The position numbers and the translations under genes are program-made. From Panicum virgatum (Eukaryota; Streptophyta; Magnoliopsida; Poales; Poaceae), in contig NC_053146.1 in the NCBI RefSeq assembly GCF_016808335.1, forward strand, positions 12,469,015 to 12,533,014: DNA of 64,000 bases, written 5' to 3'. Below the pieces are notes generated by a model. The model was not told the origin of the DNA, made no database searches, and was given only the letters and a program-made list of their open reading frames with translations. Numbering within the stretch: the first letter of the stretch is position 1; each line of letters begins with the position of its first letter. Shown here in pieces: positions 11,673-24,669 of this stretch.

Positions 11673-13710
11673 AAGTGGAGAGATTATTGCCATCATTCTA
11701 AATGGCTCTACTCAGCATTTAAGGCTATGGGTATGTTTTGTTTGATGGTAAGATTGAAAGGGATGTAGATATTCATGCTCGTAGGGATAACACCACTGGT
11801 AGATAAAATGCGATTTTTTTTTCTATTTGGAAGGGCAAAGACAGATGGGAGAATAATACTTGCAATCTTAATCCCAGATAATAACGCCCAACCATATACG
11901 AATGCTTATCCACAGTAATTACTAAATAACAAACATACTAATTGTATCATAAATTAGAATATAATTATTATATCACAAACTAGAGGGAAGAAAAAAAAAG
12001 AGGATGTTGGAGTACAAAGATCCCATGACTTCATCCAAATTGAAAAAGGGGATCAATGTTTCTCAAAAATTCCCCAGACAAAAAAAGGTACATGATCTTT
12101 CAGTTGTACCCACAACGACCTTTTTTTTTAAAGATGCAACGAACATATTTGAGTGTCCTTTCTTAAGGGTCAAGGGCAACGCAGTTGCTGCGTGCCGTAC
12201 ACTCCCCTTTGCAGTAGGCGACCAAACTATACACCAACATTTAGTTGCCACCCACGAGACATCTCTCCACGCTGGTCTGGTTTCATTTGCGTGAAAATTA
12301 AAGCACTCTAAGTTGTCTTGGAAAAGTTAATTAACCTCACGTATTTTTGGAAAATCAGCAGGGCCCGCGGTGACGTGCACACGCGACCGCGTCTCGAGAA
12401 GGCACCACATGGAGCCCTTTGGCACAAGAGGTGAGGTGGCGAGCAGGTACTGGAGCGCCGCCGCTGCCGAAGACAAGTCAGCGAAATGATCTCACCCACG
12501 GCCGTACCAACCAACCAACCGCCGTCCTCCGCCATGATCTGAGATCGATCACGTGCTCGCCGCCGGGTCACGGCGTGGCCGCGGGCTCTCAAGTGTCTGG
12601 CAAGGCTGCGGTGGCATGCCGGAGCAATGGTGAAGCATTAGCTGTGTTCGCTTGCCTGTGGTTGGTGGTTGGTGGCTGGTGCTGATTTGTTATGAGAGAA
12701 CAGTACTACTGACTGGCTGGTAGCTGGTGGATGGTGTTGATTTAGCATAAGAGAACAGTACTGTTGGCAGCTATCCAGCGTCGTCGTCGCTTGATCCATC
12801 AGTCGCTCTGGATTTGATGTGAGACTAACCTAATGCGGTTTATTAATTCTTAATCTGCTAGCAAAGGCGCGCCAGGAATCTTTGGGGAATGATACGAATG
12901 AGCATGAGACAAAGCAGCAGAGGGGAACAAACACCAAGCCAAAGAAATAGTATATACTGTACATTTACGAATGATGAACTGAAGAAGCATGCAGCTGGTG
13001 CCAAAATGCCAAATCTCAACACCATGTGCTTACTCTATTCTTCTACGTTAACGTTACCATGGTATCATATACTGTATATCATAAGGTGAAAACTAAGATC
13101 GCTTTAAAGACATAGTGTAGCAACAAGAGGAGTAAGCAAGAGCGATTATTGGAACTTGCCTTAGTCGTCAGCAAAGATGTTGATGAGCGTTGGACATTAA
13201 ACTTGGTCTGTCACTCTGTGGCCAGTTTTTCGGTATGTACCTGAAATTGGAATGAGATGGTTCCATGAGATCGTACTCTTCATGAAAGACACTACTTATG
13301 ATCTTGGGTGAACTAGTATGTATCTCTCTAAGGCATATGCTTACTCTTGATAATCCATAGGTCATGCTAAGAAGGCTTCTCTCACGCATAGGGACAATTG
13401 GAAAGACAAGTTGCCTATTTGTTTTATTTTTCACAGCATTTACTACCATCTAGCAATTTTTACAAGAAAAGGGTTTCATAGTTAATTAGACATATTTGTT
13501 TTATTATTCTAGAATAAAGGATTAGAAAATATTGGTCATGTAAACTATTGGGCTTTAAAATAAAGATATGCCAAACCTAGCCCAAGCCTAGTCTAGCTTT
13601 TATTTAAACATGTTCCAATCCAATCTATATTTGGAACCACCTAGCCCAGCTCAATCAAAGACCATCACGGCCCATACCCTACCCGCCCACACCTCCTTTG
13701 CCTGACACCT

Positions 13711-13724
13711 CCCCCCCCCCCCCC
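13711..13724. repeat. Poly-C tract
   Basis: Fourteen consecutive C residues. Length may be uncertain in the assembly. Confidence 0.9.
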
Positions 13725-14331
13725 AAATCCCCTCCTGCCCCTTCTCTTGCCTATGTCGCGCCTTGGAGCCTCTGTTGGCTTTTTCAACTATCTCCTCACC
13801 GGTGGCACACCGGTAGCTTACTCTCTGATTCCTCAATCGACTCTGTTTAGCCATCGTGCTTGCCCTCACTACGCCAAGGCTAATCAAATCATTAGGGTTA
13901 CCCCTAGATTTATTTTTCATGCAGCCATTATGAGGTTGACAGACCACTCCATCTACACAGCATCTTCCCCGACTTTGGTGACCTCCTTAACCCCTCCCCA
14001 TAGCCAATTTGGGGTGGTAAGCTCAAACCCTCGTGCATACATTGTGGACATGGTAGTGGCTTTGATTGCCTACGCCACCATCACTAGCTCCACCTCAGTG
14101 GTCTCTATGTTGGTATCATTCTACTTTACTTTTGCGCCCCCTTCTCCTTCTGTTAGCTTAGCATGACTTAGCACCAAGGGCTATATTCGATGCAAACATG
14201 TGGTGGATGTTGCCCTTGCAGTGGCAAGGCAACCTTCATAGATCGTAGCAGTCGGAGCCAAAGGCGGGCAAAGGGGCTCACTACCACTATGACATGCCTT
14301 GTCCCTGGAGCTCAACTCCAACTCGATTTGC

Positions 14332-14332
14332 A

Positions 14333-14363
<31 letters not shown>

Positions 14364-14430
14364 TCTCTCTCTCGCTCTCTCTCGCTTTCTCTCCCTCTCT
14401 CTCTCCCCCTCTCCCTCTCTCTCTCTCTCC
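14332..14430. repeat. (CT)n imperfect microsatellite
   Basis: A CT/TC run broken by occasional A, G and CCCC interruptions. Confidence 0.95.
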
Positions 14431-15107
14431 TCTATTGTTGACCATAATGAACATCCATATCCACCTCTCATGGCATCAACATAATTGCATTTAGCCATGA
14501 TCATGAGCGAGAAAGATAGAACTTGAGAAAGAGAGGGGAAAACTCACCTTGAAAAGCCCAAAACAAAATGGTACTATGCTTGGTGGCCTTCATCTTCTAT
14601 TTATAGATGCAAAATGCAATCTTTTCCAATATTAAATAAATGCATATTTGGCTAATGGATATCATGGAAAGTTAGAGGATATGACACATTGGGCGGTTAT
14701 ATATCATGGTGGTTAGCTTGGTGTTTAAGGAAGTGACACATAGTACAGTAAGGTGGCATTTGCATGTCTTGATGGTTTGGGAACTTGACACCTAGTGTCA
14801 TGATGTGCCATGGCAAAACTTCATGGTTAAGAAATGTGACATCTTGTTTAATAGGTGTTATGTTGCATGGCTAGCTTATATGAGAAAGCGACACCTCATT
14901 GAGTAGGTGGCACTTGAGGGTAATATGGTCATTTCAGTTGTCATATTCGTGGTTCTGATAAAGTTGGAGGTCAATTTGGTGGAAAGAAAATTCTGAACTT
15001 ATTTTTTTCATGTGTGATATTTGACACACTTGCCATGAGTCTGGATGTATGTCAGTTTTAGATTTTATCCTAGGTAATTGGATACCGGTTTGTTATTTTT
15101 AGAAACC

Positions 15108-16588
15108 TGAAGGGGGTTTAATTCAATGTAGCATGGCTTGGAAATGCCAAAGCAGTTAAATTTGGAACTAACATGATCATTGTAACTAACATGTATTTTG
15201 CAACTGTAATCTTTAAATATGTGCAATGATGGATTTTCATAGTTTTCTTAGCACCCTATCGTTGTTGTGTTTCACTAATGGTGAAAATGAAATATGAGAA
15301 GATTAAAGACAAGCTAGTTGCAGGTGTTGTTGGGTGTTAAGAGGTACTTGGAGTAGTACAGGTTTATAAAAGCGGGTAAGGTATAAGTTCAACCTAGATG
15401 AGCCTAGAGTATAGGTGTGATGCACACTTGTGAAATTTTAATACTATGCAGCTCAGGTTAAGCCATAGGAAGGTTGGAAGGGAGTTAGAAACTCAAAGCA
15501 ATTGAATTGGACGAGTTATCTAGACTAAGAAGTGATCGAAGTATTTGATAGGCCCATTCAGTCGAGGTTCTGTACTATACTACAATAATGATTGATTGAT
15601 AGTGCTCGGTTGATTTGCATTAATCGAGGCAGTTAGCAGTTGAAGGTATGCTAAGAATGGCATATTCATCCGGTGCTCGTATGTATTGTTGTGAACGAAT
15701 TAGTCACTTGTGCATTGGACACGACAAAATGCTACTAGAATGATAGCAGTGTCTAGTCTCAATATAGAAGGATAGTGATTGCATCAGTCAGTCACTTGAC
15801 AGTGACGGTTATCCCTATGCAAAAATGTAATTACCGACAATCAGTCAATATTTTGTTTGCACAATACAAGGGTAACAAGTTAACAACTAGTTCTTTTGAG
15901 TGGATCTATATATGTATATGCATGTTTGTCTCCTCCAGATAAACTCTATTACCACTAGGAAGGACTCATCCTCATATTTGGAGGTCAAGAGCAAGTGAAG
16001 CAGTAGAAGTGTTTTGAAAGTTCCAAGTGAAGGTTAAGGATATTATTAGTGCTTAGAAAGTAGCAAGTGTGCATCCACCCATTTCTTGCTTTTGTGTAGG
16101 TGAAGTGAGGTCCTTTGCTTGTTACTCTTGGTGATCGGTATCACCTAGACGGCTTGGGTGTGGTTCTTGGTGAGCTCTCATGGAGGTATCTTGTGACAAG
16201 GCCTAAGAAGGTTGGGATTGGTTTAGAATCTGCTGATCTGGAGTTGGAGAATATATTACTACTAGTGGGCACTTGATCCTTGCATGGATAAGGAGAGCAG
16301 CTATACCTTGAGACAGTGCTCATGTGAGAATCAAGGAAGAGTGTTGACTCTTCAATACCTTGAGAATAAATCGGCATCCTAACGCTCTCTTTTTGCTGTT
16401 TCAATTTCTAGAATTTTCATGCTAGTATAGGGTTGTAACTAGGTTGCAAAACTTTGGAATGACTAGAATTGCCGCACTTTATAAAGTTCAAGTACATGGG
16501 ATGATTAGGCTTATATGTAGGTTTTTATTCCCAAAAAAATTGTATAAGCCTAATTCACCCACCCATTAGCCACCTTGATTCTTTTACA
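15108..16588 (+). repeat. LTR of a Copia-like family, plus orientation (solo, degraded)
   Basis: It begins near TGAAGGGGG and ends near CCTTGATTCTTTTACA. Along its length it matches the reverse complement of the LTR at 16653-23746, for example AAGCGGGTAAGG with CCTAGATGAGCCTAGAG near 15375-15410, and the tract around the shared GACGGC at 16150. The length (about 1.48 kb) equals that of the partner once its insertions are removed. No flanking duplication is clear, so the exact ends are uncertain. Confidence 0.6.
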
Positions 16589-18105
16589 TGAAGATGCCTA
16601 GCTAATAGGCTATGGTCAACATCATGGCATGTCCATATGTTCCAATACCACGTGAACAGATCAAGATGCCTAAGAAGGGGTGAATTAGGCTCTAACTAAA
16701 TTTTCTTATGGAAATAATGAAACCTACACACAAACCTAATCACCAAATGCAACCTTAGAAAGTGTGAATATTCTAGTCATTCCAAAGTTTTGCAACCTAG
16801 TTCCAATCCTATACTAGCATGGCAAATCTAGGAATTGAAATTGCGGAAAGTAAAGAGAGGGTTAGAACGCCGATTTTTTCTGATGTATCGAAGAGTCGGC
16901 ACTCTCCCCTAGTCCTCATTGGAGCGCCTATGCAAGGATATTGCTCTCCCTTAATCCACACAAGGATCAAGTGCTCTCTAGCGGATATCCGTTCTCCCAC
17001 TCTGGATCAATGGATTCCAAACCAAGCACAATCTTCTTGGGGCTTCTCACAAGACTTCTTCTTGAGAGCTCACCAAGAACACCACCAGCCGTCTAGGTGA
17101 TGCCAATCGCCAAGACTAACAAGCAAAGAACCTCACTTGACCTGCACAAGATCAAGAGAAAGATGGATGCACACTTGCTACTCTCTAAGCAGTAACAGTG
17201 TCCTTAATCTTCAATTAGGAACTTTGCAAATCACTCTAGTGCTTCACTTACCCTTGACTACCAAATATAAGTATGAATGCTTCCTGGTGCCTTGAGAGCT
17301 TCCTTGGAGATGTATAACATAATATGCCCACATCCAAAGAACTAGTTGTTGCCCCAAATGCTGCACACATAACATTGACCAACTCATTTGCTCGACCGAA
17401 TTAGTCAGTGAGCTATTTTGCTATTTTCAAATAGAGTCAAGGGTCACTTACACGTGACCAACTGATTCGGTCGTGTCATACCTTCATTCTCACCTAATTA
17501 ATATGTCAATCCAAAGAGGTTTGCAAGAATCAACACCATGACTGACTGGTTTGGTCATCAATTTTCGAACCTACCGAATTGATCGGTCACAGCTGTTTTT
17601 CTGCTTGTCAACACAGTGGGACCTATTGATTCGGCCAGATCATTTCTCTTTGGGCCGAGTTGATCGGTCCATTCAGTACTGAACTGAGTAATAGCCAAGA
17701 CCACCGACTGATTTGGTGACCTCAATTCATGTTTTAGGGTGGCAACAGGGCAGGTCGGGATCGGGGATGGGGGCAATCCCCGCCCCGCCCTGATCCCCGA
17801 CATGGAGCCCCGGCCCCGAACTCGAAGTGCTTAACGGGGTAAAAATGGCCCCCGGCCCCATTCCTCGCGGATCCTCTATCCCTGACGGGTCCCCGTGGGG
17901 ATGGGCGGCGCGCTTCAACAGCCTCGGCGTCGGGGACTCAGGGTGGGCGGTGGCAGCGCTGCGATGGTGGCCTGCAGTGGTGGCGTTGTGACAGAATGGA
18001 ACACTTGCGGCGGCCAACGACCAGCCAAGAGGAGTGGGGAGGACCATGAGGCACCAGTGCTGCGAGGAGACAAGAGAGGAGGCCGAAGTCAGGATCGGGC
18101 GGGGC

Positions 18106-20157
18106 TGTAAGTGCATCTAGGCCCTAATGGGTTTTGGTGAGTTGATTGACAACATGATTAAAGGACTAACTATATTATTAAAGTTGTCACGAGGAGGGAT
18201 TTATTTGCAAATCAATTATTGTCATTAGCTCATGGATATAGAATCAAACAAAAGGCAAATATTAGTGAAAGTCAATCATGTTGTGAAGAGAAACAAGAAA
18301 CAAGTGTTCATGCAATGATATTACGTAGTTTCTATATATGGCTTGGCATAGATTGAAAGGTGCTTTATTAAAAGAATGATTGCAAAGCAAGACACATGTA
18401 TGAGATTATTTTTTATTCAAGTCATTGATGTTTGGAGGAAGCTTGAGATATGGAGTATTATATATGAGATCAAGCTCAAGCAATCAAATAGAAAGTTCAA
18501 GTGGAATTCATTTTTGATGTGCAAAGCTTAACTTAATATGGCAAGGGTAAGTGATGAAGAAGCCAACCGAGATGACTAGTGCGAGGGACTAAGCAAGCTT
18601 TGGTAAAGCGACGGCTTACCATGTGTGAATTGCTAGGGTGAAGTTGCTAGTATTCGTGGGGTTTTTCGAAGTATCATACCTAAGCTATATTGGGAGAAGC
18701 AATGCAATACATTAAGTATATTATGGAGTGACTTGGATTCATGGACATATTTTCCTAAGAGTTGGAATTTCTAAGTCACTAGCTCAAGTATAGATTCAAG
18801 TATAGATTTGCTCACGATAGGAGAATGCAATATTGAAATTCCAAGATTGACAAGTCAAAGTATGACAAGACTAAAGTGATTCAAGGCTCAAGTGATTGAA
18901 TTGTGTTTCATATTTAATCTTGAGTATAGGTATGGCGTACTATCAAGAGGGATGCAACATTAATTATTTGACTCGGTCAAAAGTGCTCATAGATCACCCA
19001 TGTGAGGATCCTGAGAGAAAACCTCTGCGAACTAACTTAGAAATTCTTGGATGATCAAGTCTTGACTTGGTGGACCAAAAGAAGTCTTTTAGCAGTGGTT
19101 TAGGGTTCTCTGACCCTGACCGGTCTGACTGGTCTGGGGGACCGGTCTGACCGGTCAGGGGGAGCAACAGCTAGTTTTAGCCTGACCGGTCTGGAGGACC
19201 GGTCTGACTGGTCTAGTCTGACAGTCTCAACGGCTAGTTTTTAAAGTGTGAGTATTGATACCCCTTGGCCCTCTCTTGCGGGGGCTGCTGGTTACTTGGA
19301 TATTCCAGAGCTTCTTGAGGCATTTTCTTGACCAACTAGCTCTCCCCAACACTCTTTGTGAGTTGTGCTAACTAGATTGCATATCATTTGATTGGGTTGA
19401 GAGATTGAGCCAGTGTGAGCAAAGTGACCATTGTGAGAGCTGCATTTTGAGCAGCTGAGAACAACCATAGCTTGAGCACTCTTGATTCCGTCAAAGATTC
19501 AAATTTGCATTTGTTACTCTTGGAGGTGAGCCTCCTAGATGGCTAGGCGTTGCCGGCTAGCTCCCGACGGTGTGGTGAGCAGCGACAAGTCTGTGCAGGC
19601 GTGATCTTGCCCCCCTGGTGGAAAGGATCAAGATAGTGGAAAGGAGGAGTGGTTGAAAAAGACCCAACTCAAGGGATCGAGTTGCAAGAGACTCAAGCCC
19701 AACGAGTTCCTCAACGGAGACGTAGGATTCACTTTGGTGAATCTGAACTTCGGGAAACAAATACTTGTGTCTCCTTGTGGTTTGCCTCACTACTCATTTC
19801 TCTATCTATTACTTTGTTCTTCCGCTTCGATCTACTTGGTTGTGTTATTTCTCTGTGTGCATGGACTAGAAATATATTTGATATCACCTGCAGAGACACT
19901 ACACCAAGTTACTTTTGTGTTAGAGTCAATAGAGGGGAGAAACTTTGATTTTGGGCAGGTTCTGCATTGGACTGGTCTGTCCAGTCACTCCAACCGGTCT
20001 GACCGGTTGCATATTTTGTTTCTGCGGTTAAGTGTTGGACCGGTTAGACCGGTCTGTCTGACCGGTCAGTATACTGACTGTTTTCAAGTGCTATATTTTG
20101 CAGAAATTTAAGAACGCCTATTCACCCCCCTCTAGGCGACATCCAAAGATCCTTTCA
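18106..20157 (+). mobile_element. Probable solo LTR, Copia type (2052 bp)
   Basis: It starts TGTAAGTGCATCTAGG and ends GACATCCAAAGATCCTTTCA, grass Copia LTR boundaries. There is no internal coding region. Flanks GGGGC and GGGTG match at only three of five bases, so the duplication is not proven. It carries clusters of ACCGGTCTGACCGGTC near 19110-19220 and 19970-20075. Confidence 0.6.
19110..19225. repeat. ACCGGTC palindrome cluster
   Basis: Repeated GACCGGTCTGACC units, each with the palindrome GACCGGTC. A second cluster lies at 19970-20075 in the same LTR. Such arrays are frequent in grass Copia LTRs. Confidence 0.7.
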
Positions 20158-20616
20158 GGGTGGTGCTTGTTGCCGGAGAGGATGTAGATAGGCGTCAGGC
20201 GAAGTCTGGCTCGTGTGGAACGGCGCTAGTGTCAGACCCTCGGAGGAGATGGCGGACAGGTGGGATCTGGCGATGGGCGGTGCCACGAGTGCCCGAGGCA
20301 GCAACGCTGGCGAGGCCCCGTGGAGAAGGTGTGGCAGCAGCAGATGGGGATTGTGGAGAGTAGAGGGAGAGGAGAGACTGAGAAGGAGATGAAATGGTTA
20401 GGGTTTCAGTCCATATGGGCCTTGTGGGCTTGCTATTTCGGATCCCCACGAGTTCCCCACAAGTTGAAAAATCAAACCCGTCCCCGCCCCGGCCTTCCCA
20501 CCTGTCCCCATTTCTAAACGGGCTGGTCCCCATGGAGCCCCACTACCGCAAATGAGTTGTGCTCTAGTTGAATGAACACGTCCACTTCATTTTCTTTGAG
20601 ATTCTAACTCGTATCT

Positions 20617-23370
20617 TGTAACACCCGTATTTGCAAATTAGGAACCTAAATAAATTTGATTAGATTTTCTATAGGCTCGATAAGGTTTCATCTAATTTAT
20701 CTTGAATTTAGAGCATTTATCGCGAGCTTAAATAAATTATTTAGCCATAAAATAAATATAAGGAAAATAGGTGTGTGCATTTCATGCTGGTTTGCATTTT
20801 TATTTGCTTGTTGTTCAACTTAAATTCAAATCTTTGAGTTTGAATTTAAATTGAAAGAGTTTGAATCGTTTTGGAAATTGGAAAATCATTTCTCTTTCTC
20901 TCTCTCTTTCAGCCCAGCCCATTCTCCCTTTCTTTTTCGTTTCTCGCAGCCCATAAACCACCGCCGCCGGCCCGTTTTCCCCGCCTCTTGGCCCAACCGG
21001 CCCAGCGCCCCCTTCCCCTCCCCGACTCACCGCCAGGCGGGCCCCGCCTGTCGGGATCATCTTCCATCCCCCGTCCGAGCAGGACTCTCGGTCGAATCCG
21101 ACCGGGATCTCCGCTCCGCCTTGTTCCTTGGGCCCGCACGCCAAGGCCGTGCTCCACCCCTATATAAGCACCCCTAGACCCCCCCTTGAATCCCATCGAA
21201 CCGAAGCCGCCGCCTTCGCTAACCCTAGCTCCCAAAACCGCCGCCATTGTTGGAGCTCGGGGTTCTTCACGACGCCGCCGTTCCAACGCGTCCCCGTCGA
21301 CTTCAAGCCCTCCAGGAGGTTCGCACCGAGGTAGTGAGGCTCATCGGCCTGTTTTTCTTCTCCTTCTTGCTCCGTTTCGTTCGCTTTAGCTCGCCGGCGC
21401 CGCCGCTCCGCCATGCGCCGCCGCACGGCCGCTCCGCTCGCTTATGTCCCGCACAAACCCCCTAATCGAGTTCGCGTGCTCGCGCGCGTGCTCCCAGTCC
21501 AAGAACCGAGCCAATAGGAGCCCAGATGGCCATTTTGGCCTACTCCGGCCGTCCCGCCGCCGCGCGCCGCCGCCTAGCTCACCGCCGGCCGCTCCCGCCG
21601 CCGCCAGCCCGCCCCAAAGAACTCTAGCCGTCAGATCCAAAACGCACGGCTCAGATTAGATCGGATCGAAGTCAACCTAGCCGGAAAACGGTCAACCATG
21701 GTCTTTTTGCACTAAAGCCCCTCTATTTTTCCAAAATTAACCCGCCGTCCTCTTCTGTTGAAAAATATTTACAAATCAGCCCCTGTTTTTATGATTTAGC
21801 CCCTGCGTATAAGGTTTAATTACGAATTAGTCCTTAGATCTTGTTTTAGCCATAACTTTCTCGTTTTAGATCCGTTTTCGATGATCTTTGCGCTCACGCG
21901 ATCGTTGCAATGAGTAGAATAGTTTAGTAACCTCTTTTTGTACTGTTTATGTTGTTTGGTGTACTGTTTCTTATTGTTTGTACATGTTTGCTTGCATGTG
22001 CGTGTGCGATGCGTTAGACGATCAGCCGTTCGAGGAGCAGCAGCAAGATCAAGGCTTCGGAGGACCGGACCAGCAGCAGTTTGAGGAAGGCAAGTGGACC
22101 CTTGATCATACTTTTGACCCATGAAATCACCAAATCTATCACATTTACTTTTATGTTCATGCACGAGTCTATAATTTGATGGGAACCGAGTTAAGGACAT
22201 GCCTAGTATTGTATATCTTATTCCTTGATCAACTTGGGTTTAATTTCATGTTGGGTAGCTATGCTAGTTGCTTTACCTTGGATATGGGTGGATAATATTA
22301 CAAATACTATACTTGTTACTTCATGTTCATGATGGTTTAATATTGTTAATCAAGATCATATGTGTTAAATGGAACATGGAGAACCACCCAAGAAAACAGT
22401 ACAACCACAATTACTATATGGCTCTGGTCTTGGCTGATTAATTAGAAACTCTAGCTTGTGACAATCTTACCGAAAGGGCAAGAGGGGATGCATCGACGGG
22501 GTATAGCTCGGTCCTCTTGGGGCAATTGGTATTGTTTGATGGTCCTTTGGTAAGGTACCACCTCATTAGGACAGTGTTATGACCGCTTTGACTTGAAACC
22601 TTAGCGGGTTGTCATAGGTTAGGGAATCTTTGTAAAGGCCTCGTAGCGTCCCTATGCAGTCATACCTAAGGAAGTGTGATATGGTGCTTGGCCCGCACTT
22701 GCATGGTTGGGTTTAAAGTTCTTCGGAGCTTTTACGCGGATTGTGGTGAAAGTGTACAACCTCTGCAGAGTGTAAAACTAACCGGTTAGCCGTGCTCACG
22801 GTCAAGAGCGGCTTGGACCCTCACATGATAATTGAACTTGAAGTTGATCTAAATCGATGCTTTTACTTATGGTTATGCTGTATATCTTCATATATGCTTA
22901 TCTTGTGGGTCTAATGGTATATACTTATATCTAGTTAATGCTTGCTAATAAAATCTGATCAACTAAAATTGCTGAGTGCAGTTAAACCGTGTCAGCTATT
23001 CCTTGAATTAGCCTTGCATATATTATAGTTGTTTCCCTACCACTTGTTGAGTACCAACCATAAGTGTACTCACCCTTGCATACTTGCTGCTCAGACCGTA
23101 ATAACAACTGCCCGGAGTTTCCAGAAGACTTCGAGGATTTCTAGGCGTATGTCTCCCAGTCATCTGCCTGTGCTGAAGAAGATTCCGCTGCTACTCTATA
23201 GACGTTTATTTATTCGCCTAAGACATTCGGTTTTGTAATAAAGTCTTAAATACTCTCTTTACGCTTGCACTAGTTGTGATATTCACTTTATGTTTAATCA
23301 TATGTGTGTAAACTGATCCTGGCGCACATATGAGATGCATTCGGTTTGCCTTCATAAACCGGGTGTTACA
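20617..23370 (+). mobile_element. Solo LTR, Ty3/gypsy-type ends (2754 bp)
   Basis: Ends TGTAACACCC and GGGTGTTACA are inverted and perfect. A TATCT duplication flanks it (20612-20616 and 23371-23375). There is no internal polyprotein. A promoter-like TATATAA lies at 21161 after a GC-rich stretch, and leader-like sequence follows. TGTAACACCC termini are common for chromovirus-like grass LTRs; family placement is inferred. Confidence 0.85.
21161..21167 (+). promoter_or_regulatory. LTR TATA box
   Basis: CTATATAAGCACCCC in the solo LTR has the usual spacing and GC context of a grass Pol II core promoter. It sets the LTR orientation as plus. Confidence 0.6.
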
Positions 23371-23797
23371 TATCTTCTCAGCTTCAACTGAGCTACCTAG
23401 TACTAGATTTTCATATGTGTGCATTACACCAAACTCTAGGTTTATCTAGGTCAAGCTACTACTCCTTACCCCCTTTATAGTACGGCCAAAAGAAAAACAA
23501 AGATCTAAACTATTCTAAATGTCTCTCAACACCAGACGACACTCTTAGAACTAGCTTATCCTTAATCTTCGTGCTTACTCTTTGTACCAATACAATGAAA
23601 ACAACAATCATGGGGGCGAAGAACACTATGAAAACCCATCATTGCACTAACTTAAGATGCCGCTGCAAAACATAAGCTAGTCGCAATGATTATATACATG
23701 TTGTCATTAATCATCAAAATCATATTAGGGTCTAGATGCCCTTTCATCACGGAGCCACCATTTAGATCTAAAAAAGTAGTTAGAACATAAGGTAATA

Positions 23798-24036
23798 CTC
23801 CCTCCATCCACTTTTGATACCTATATTTCAAAAACTCAAATGTTCAAAAATGATAGATGTATTTGCAATTGGCATGGGCTATGTCAATAAATAACACTAG
23901 TAACGAAGAGTTCCCAATCAAAACATTGGAGGACCAACAAAAAAAATCTATGTTGCATTTATTATATGATAAGTAAGGTTATTTTTTTATCATTGTGTCA
24001 AGGTGAAATATAGCTATTAAAAGTGGATGGAGGGAG
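23798..24036. mobile_element. Stowaway-type (Tc1/Mariner) MITE
   Basis: Inverted ends CTCCCTCCATCCACTTTT and AAAAGTGGATGGAGGGAG are flanked by TA on both sides. At 239 bp it is non-coding; the CTCCCTCC terminus is diagnostic of Stowaway. Confidence 0.93.
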
Positions 24037-24352
24037 TATATTATTATGAATGTGAAAACTGCCTTCAGCCCAAGCTAGCCACCTAGAACCTAGGCCTTCA
24101 CATTTATAGCCTGTTTGTTTGGACAAAGGCTCTGGCCTTTTGGCTGAAAACTCTTTCTTTTGGCTATTAGATTTTTTCTATTGCCTTTTATAATAAATTT
24201 TTAGCTTCCAAATAGACCAAAAGCATCTCTTAACTAGCTTTTCACCTCATCAGCTATGTTATTTGTTTCAGCTTCTACCTTTTAATTACCAGAACACATC
24301 AAAAGCTTCTAGTTTCTAGGCTTCTAATATTGGAACAATTCAATAACTATTA

Positions 24353-24666
24353 GATCAGTCTGGGTGCACAGTTTAATGACACAGTTACCTAGACTGTAAA
24401 CTAAGTAACCGTGCCAGATAGATTTCATGGTGATGAAACTCTCCTAACATTCCATGAAACTCCATCCTTCTCTCTTCTTGCCATATCAGCATGATTATAT
24501 TTAATGACATGAACCCCTCAATAAAATCCCCATTGATATGGCAAGGAGAGAAAAGGATGGAGTTTCATAGGATGTGAGAAGAGTTTCATCACCATGACCC
24601 ATCTGGCATAGTTATCTAGTTTCCAGTCTAGATAATTGTGCCATGAAAATGTCCACTAGACTGGTC
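24353..24666. mobile_element. Tourist-type MITE, long inverted repeat
   Basis: A TTA duplication (24350-24352 and 24667-24669) flanks arms of about 140 bp that match in reverse complement: GATCAGTCT at the left end and AGACTGGTC at the right, and TTTCATGGTGATGAAACTC against GAGTTTCATCACCATGA. The 314-bp RNA could fold almost completely into a hairpin. Confidence 0.88.
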
Positions 24667-24669
24667 TTA

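Larger units (their letters stand above)
10750..15107. other. Intergenic, transposon debris and microsatellites, no gene
   Basis: AT-rich with three simple repeats (listed separately). Around 12640-12780 a CTGGTGxTGATTT...AGAGAACAGTACT unit occurs twice, like a worn MITE. Short frames at 12004-12294 and 13747-14166 have no recognisable domain. Confidence 0.5.
17736..20546. mobile_element. hAT-like DNA element with GC-rich ends, interrupted by an LTR
   Basis: The left arm (AGGGTGGCAACAGGGC, then CCCGCCCCG-type runs) and right arm (CCCGTCCCCGCCCC, ending near CCCCACTACCGC) look like the two halves of one GC-rich non-autonomous element with imperfect inverted ends. The LTR at 18106-20157 separates them. 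I could not fix the exact ends or a target duplication. Confidence 0.45.
16653..23746 (-). mobile_element. Solo LTR of the same Copia-like family, minus orientation, split by nested insertions
   Basis: On the minus strand it starts TGAAAGGGCATCTAG and ends CTTGATCTGTTCA, typical of SIRE/Maximus-type grass LTRs. The flanks CCACG (16648-16652) and TCACG (23747-23751) differ at one base, consistent with an aged 5-bp duplication. Net LTR sequence is about 1.5 kb in three pieces: 16653 to about 17735, about 20547-20616, and 23376-23746. The interruptions are the DNA element at about 17736-20546 and the solo LTR at 20617-23370. Confidence 0.7.

Noticed and set aside
11505..11745. Tyr-Ile repeat frames
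   Set aside because: Translation of the (TA)n run.
13747..14166. 139-codon plus-strand frame
   Set aside because: No recognisable domain, lies in transposon-like intergenic DNA, and no splice or promoter context.
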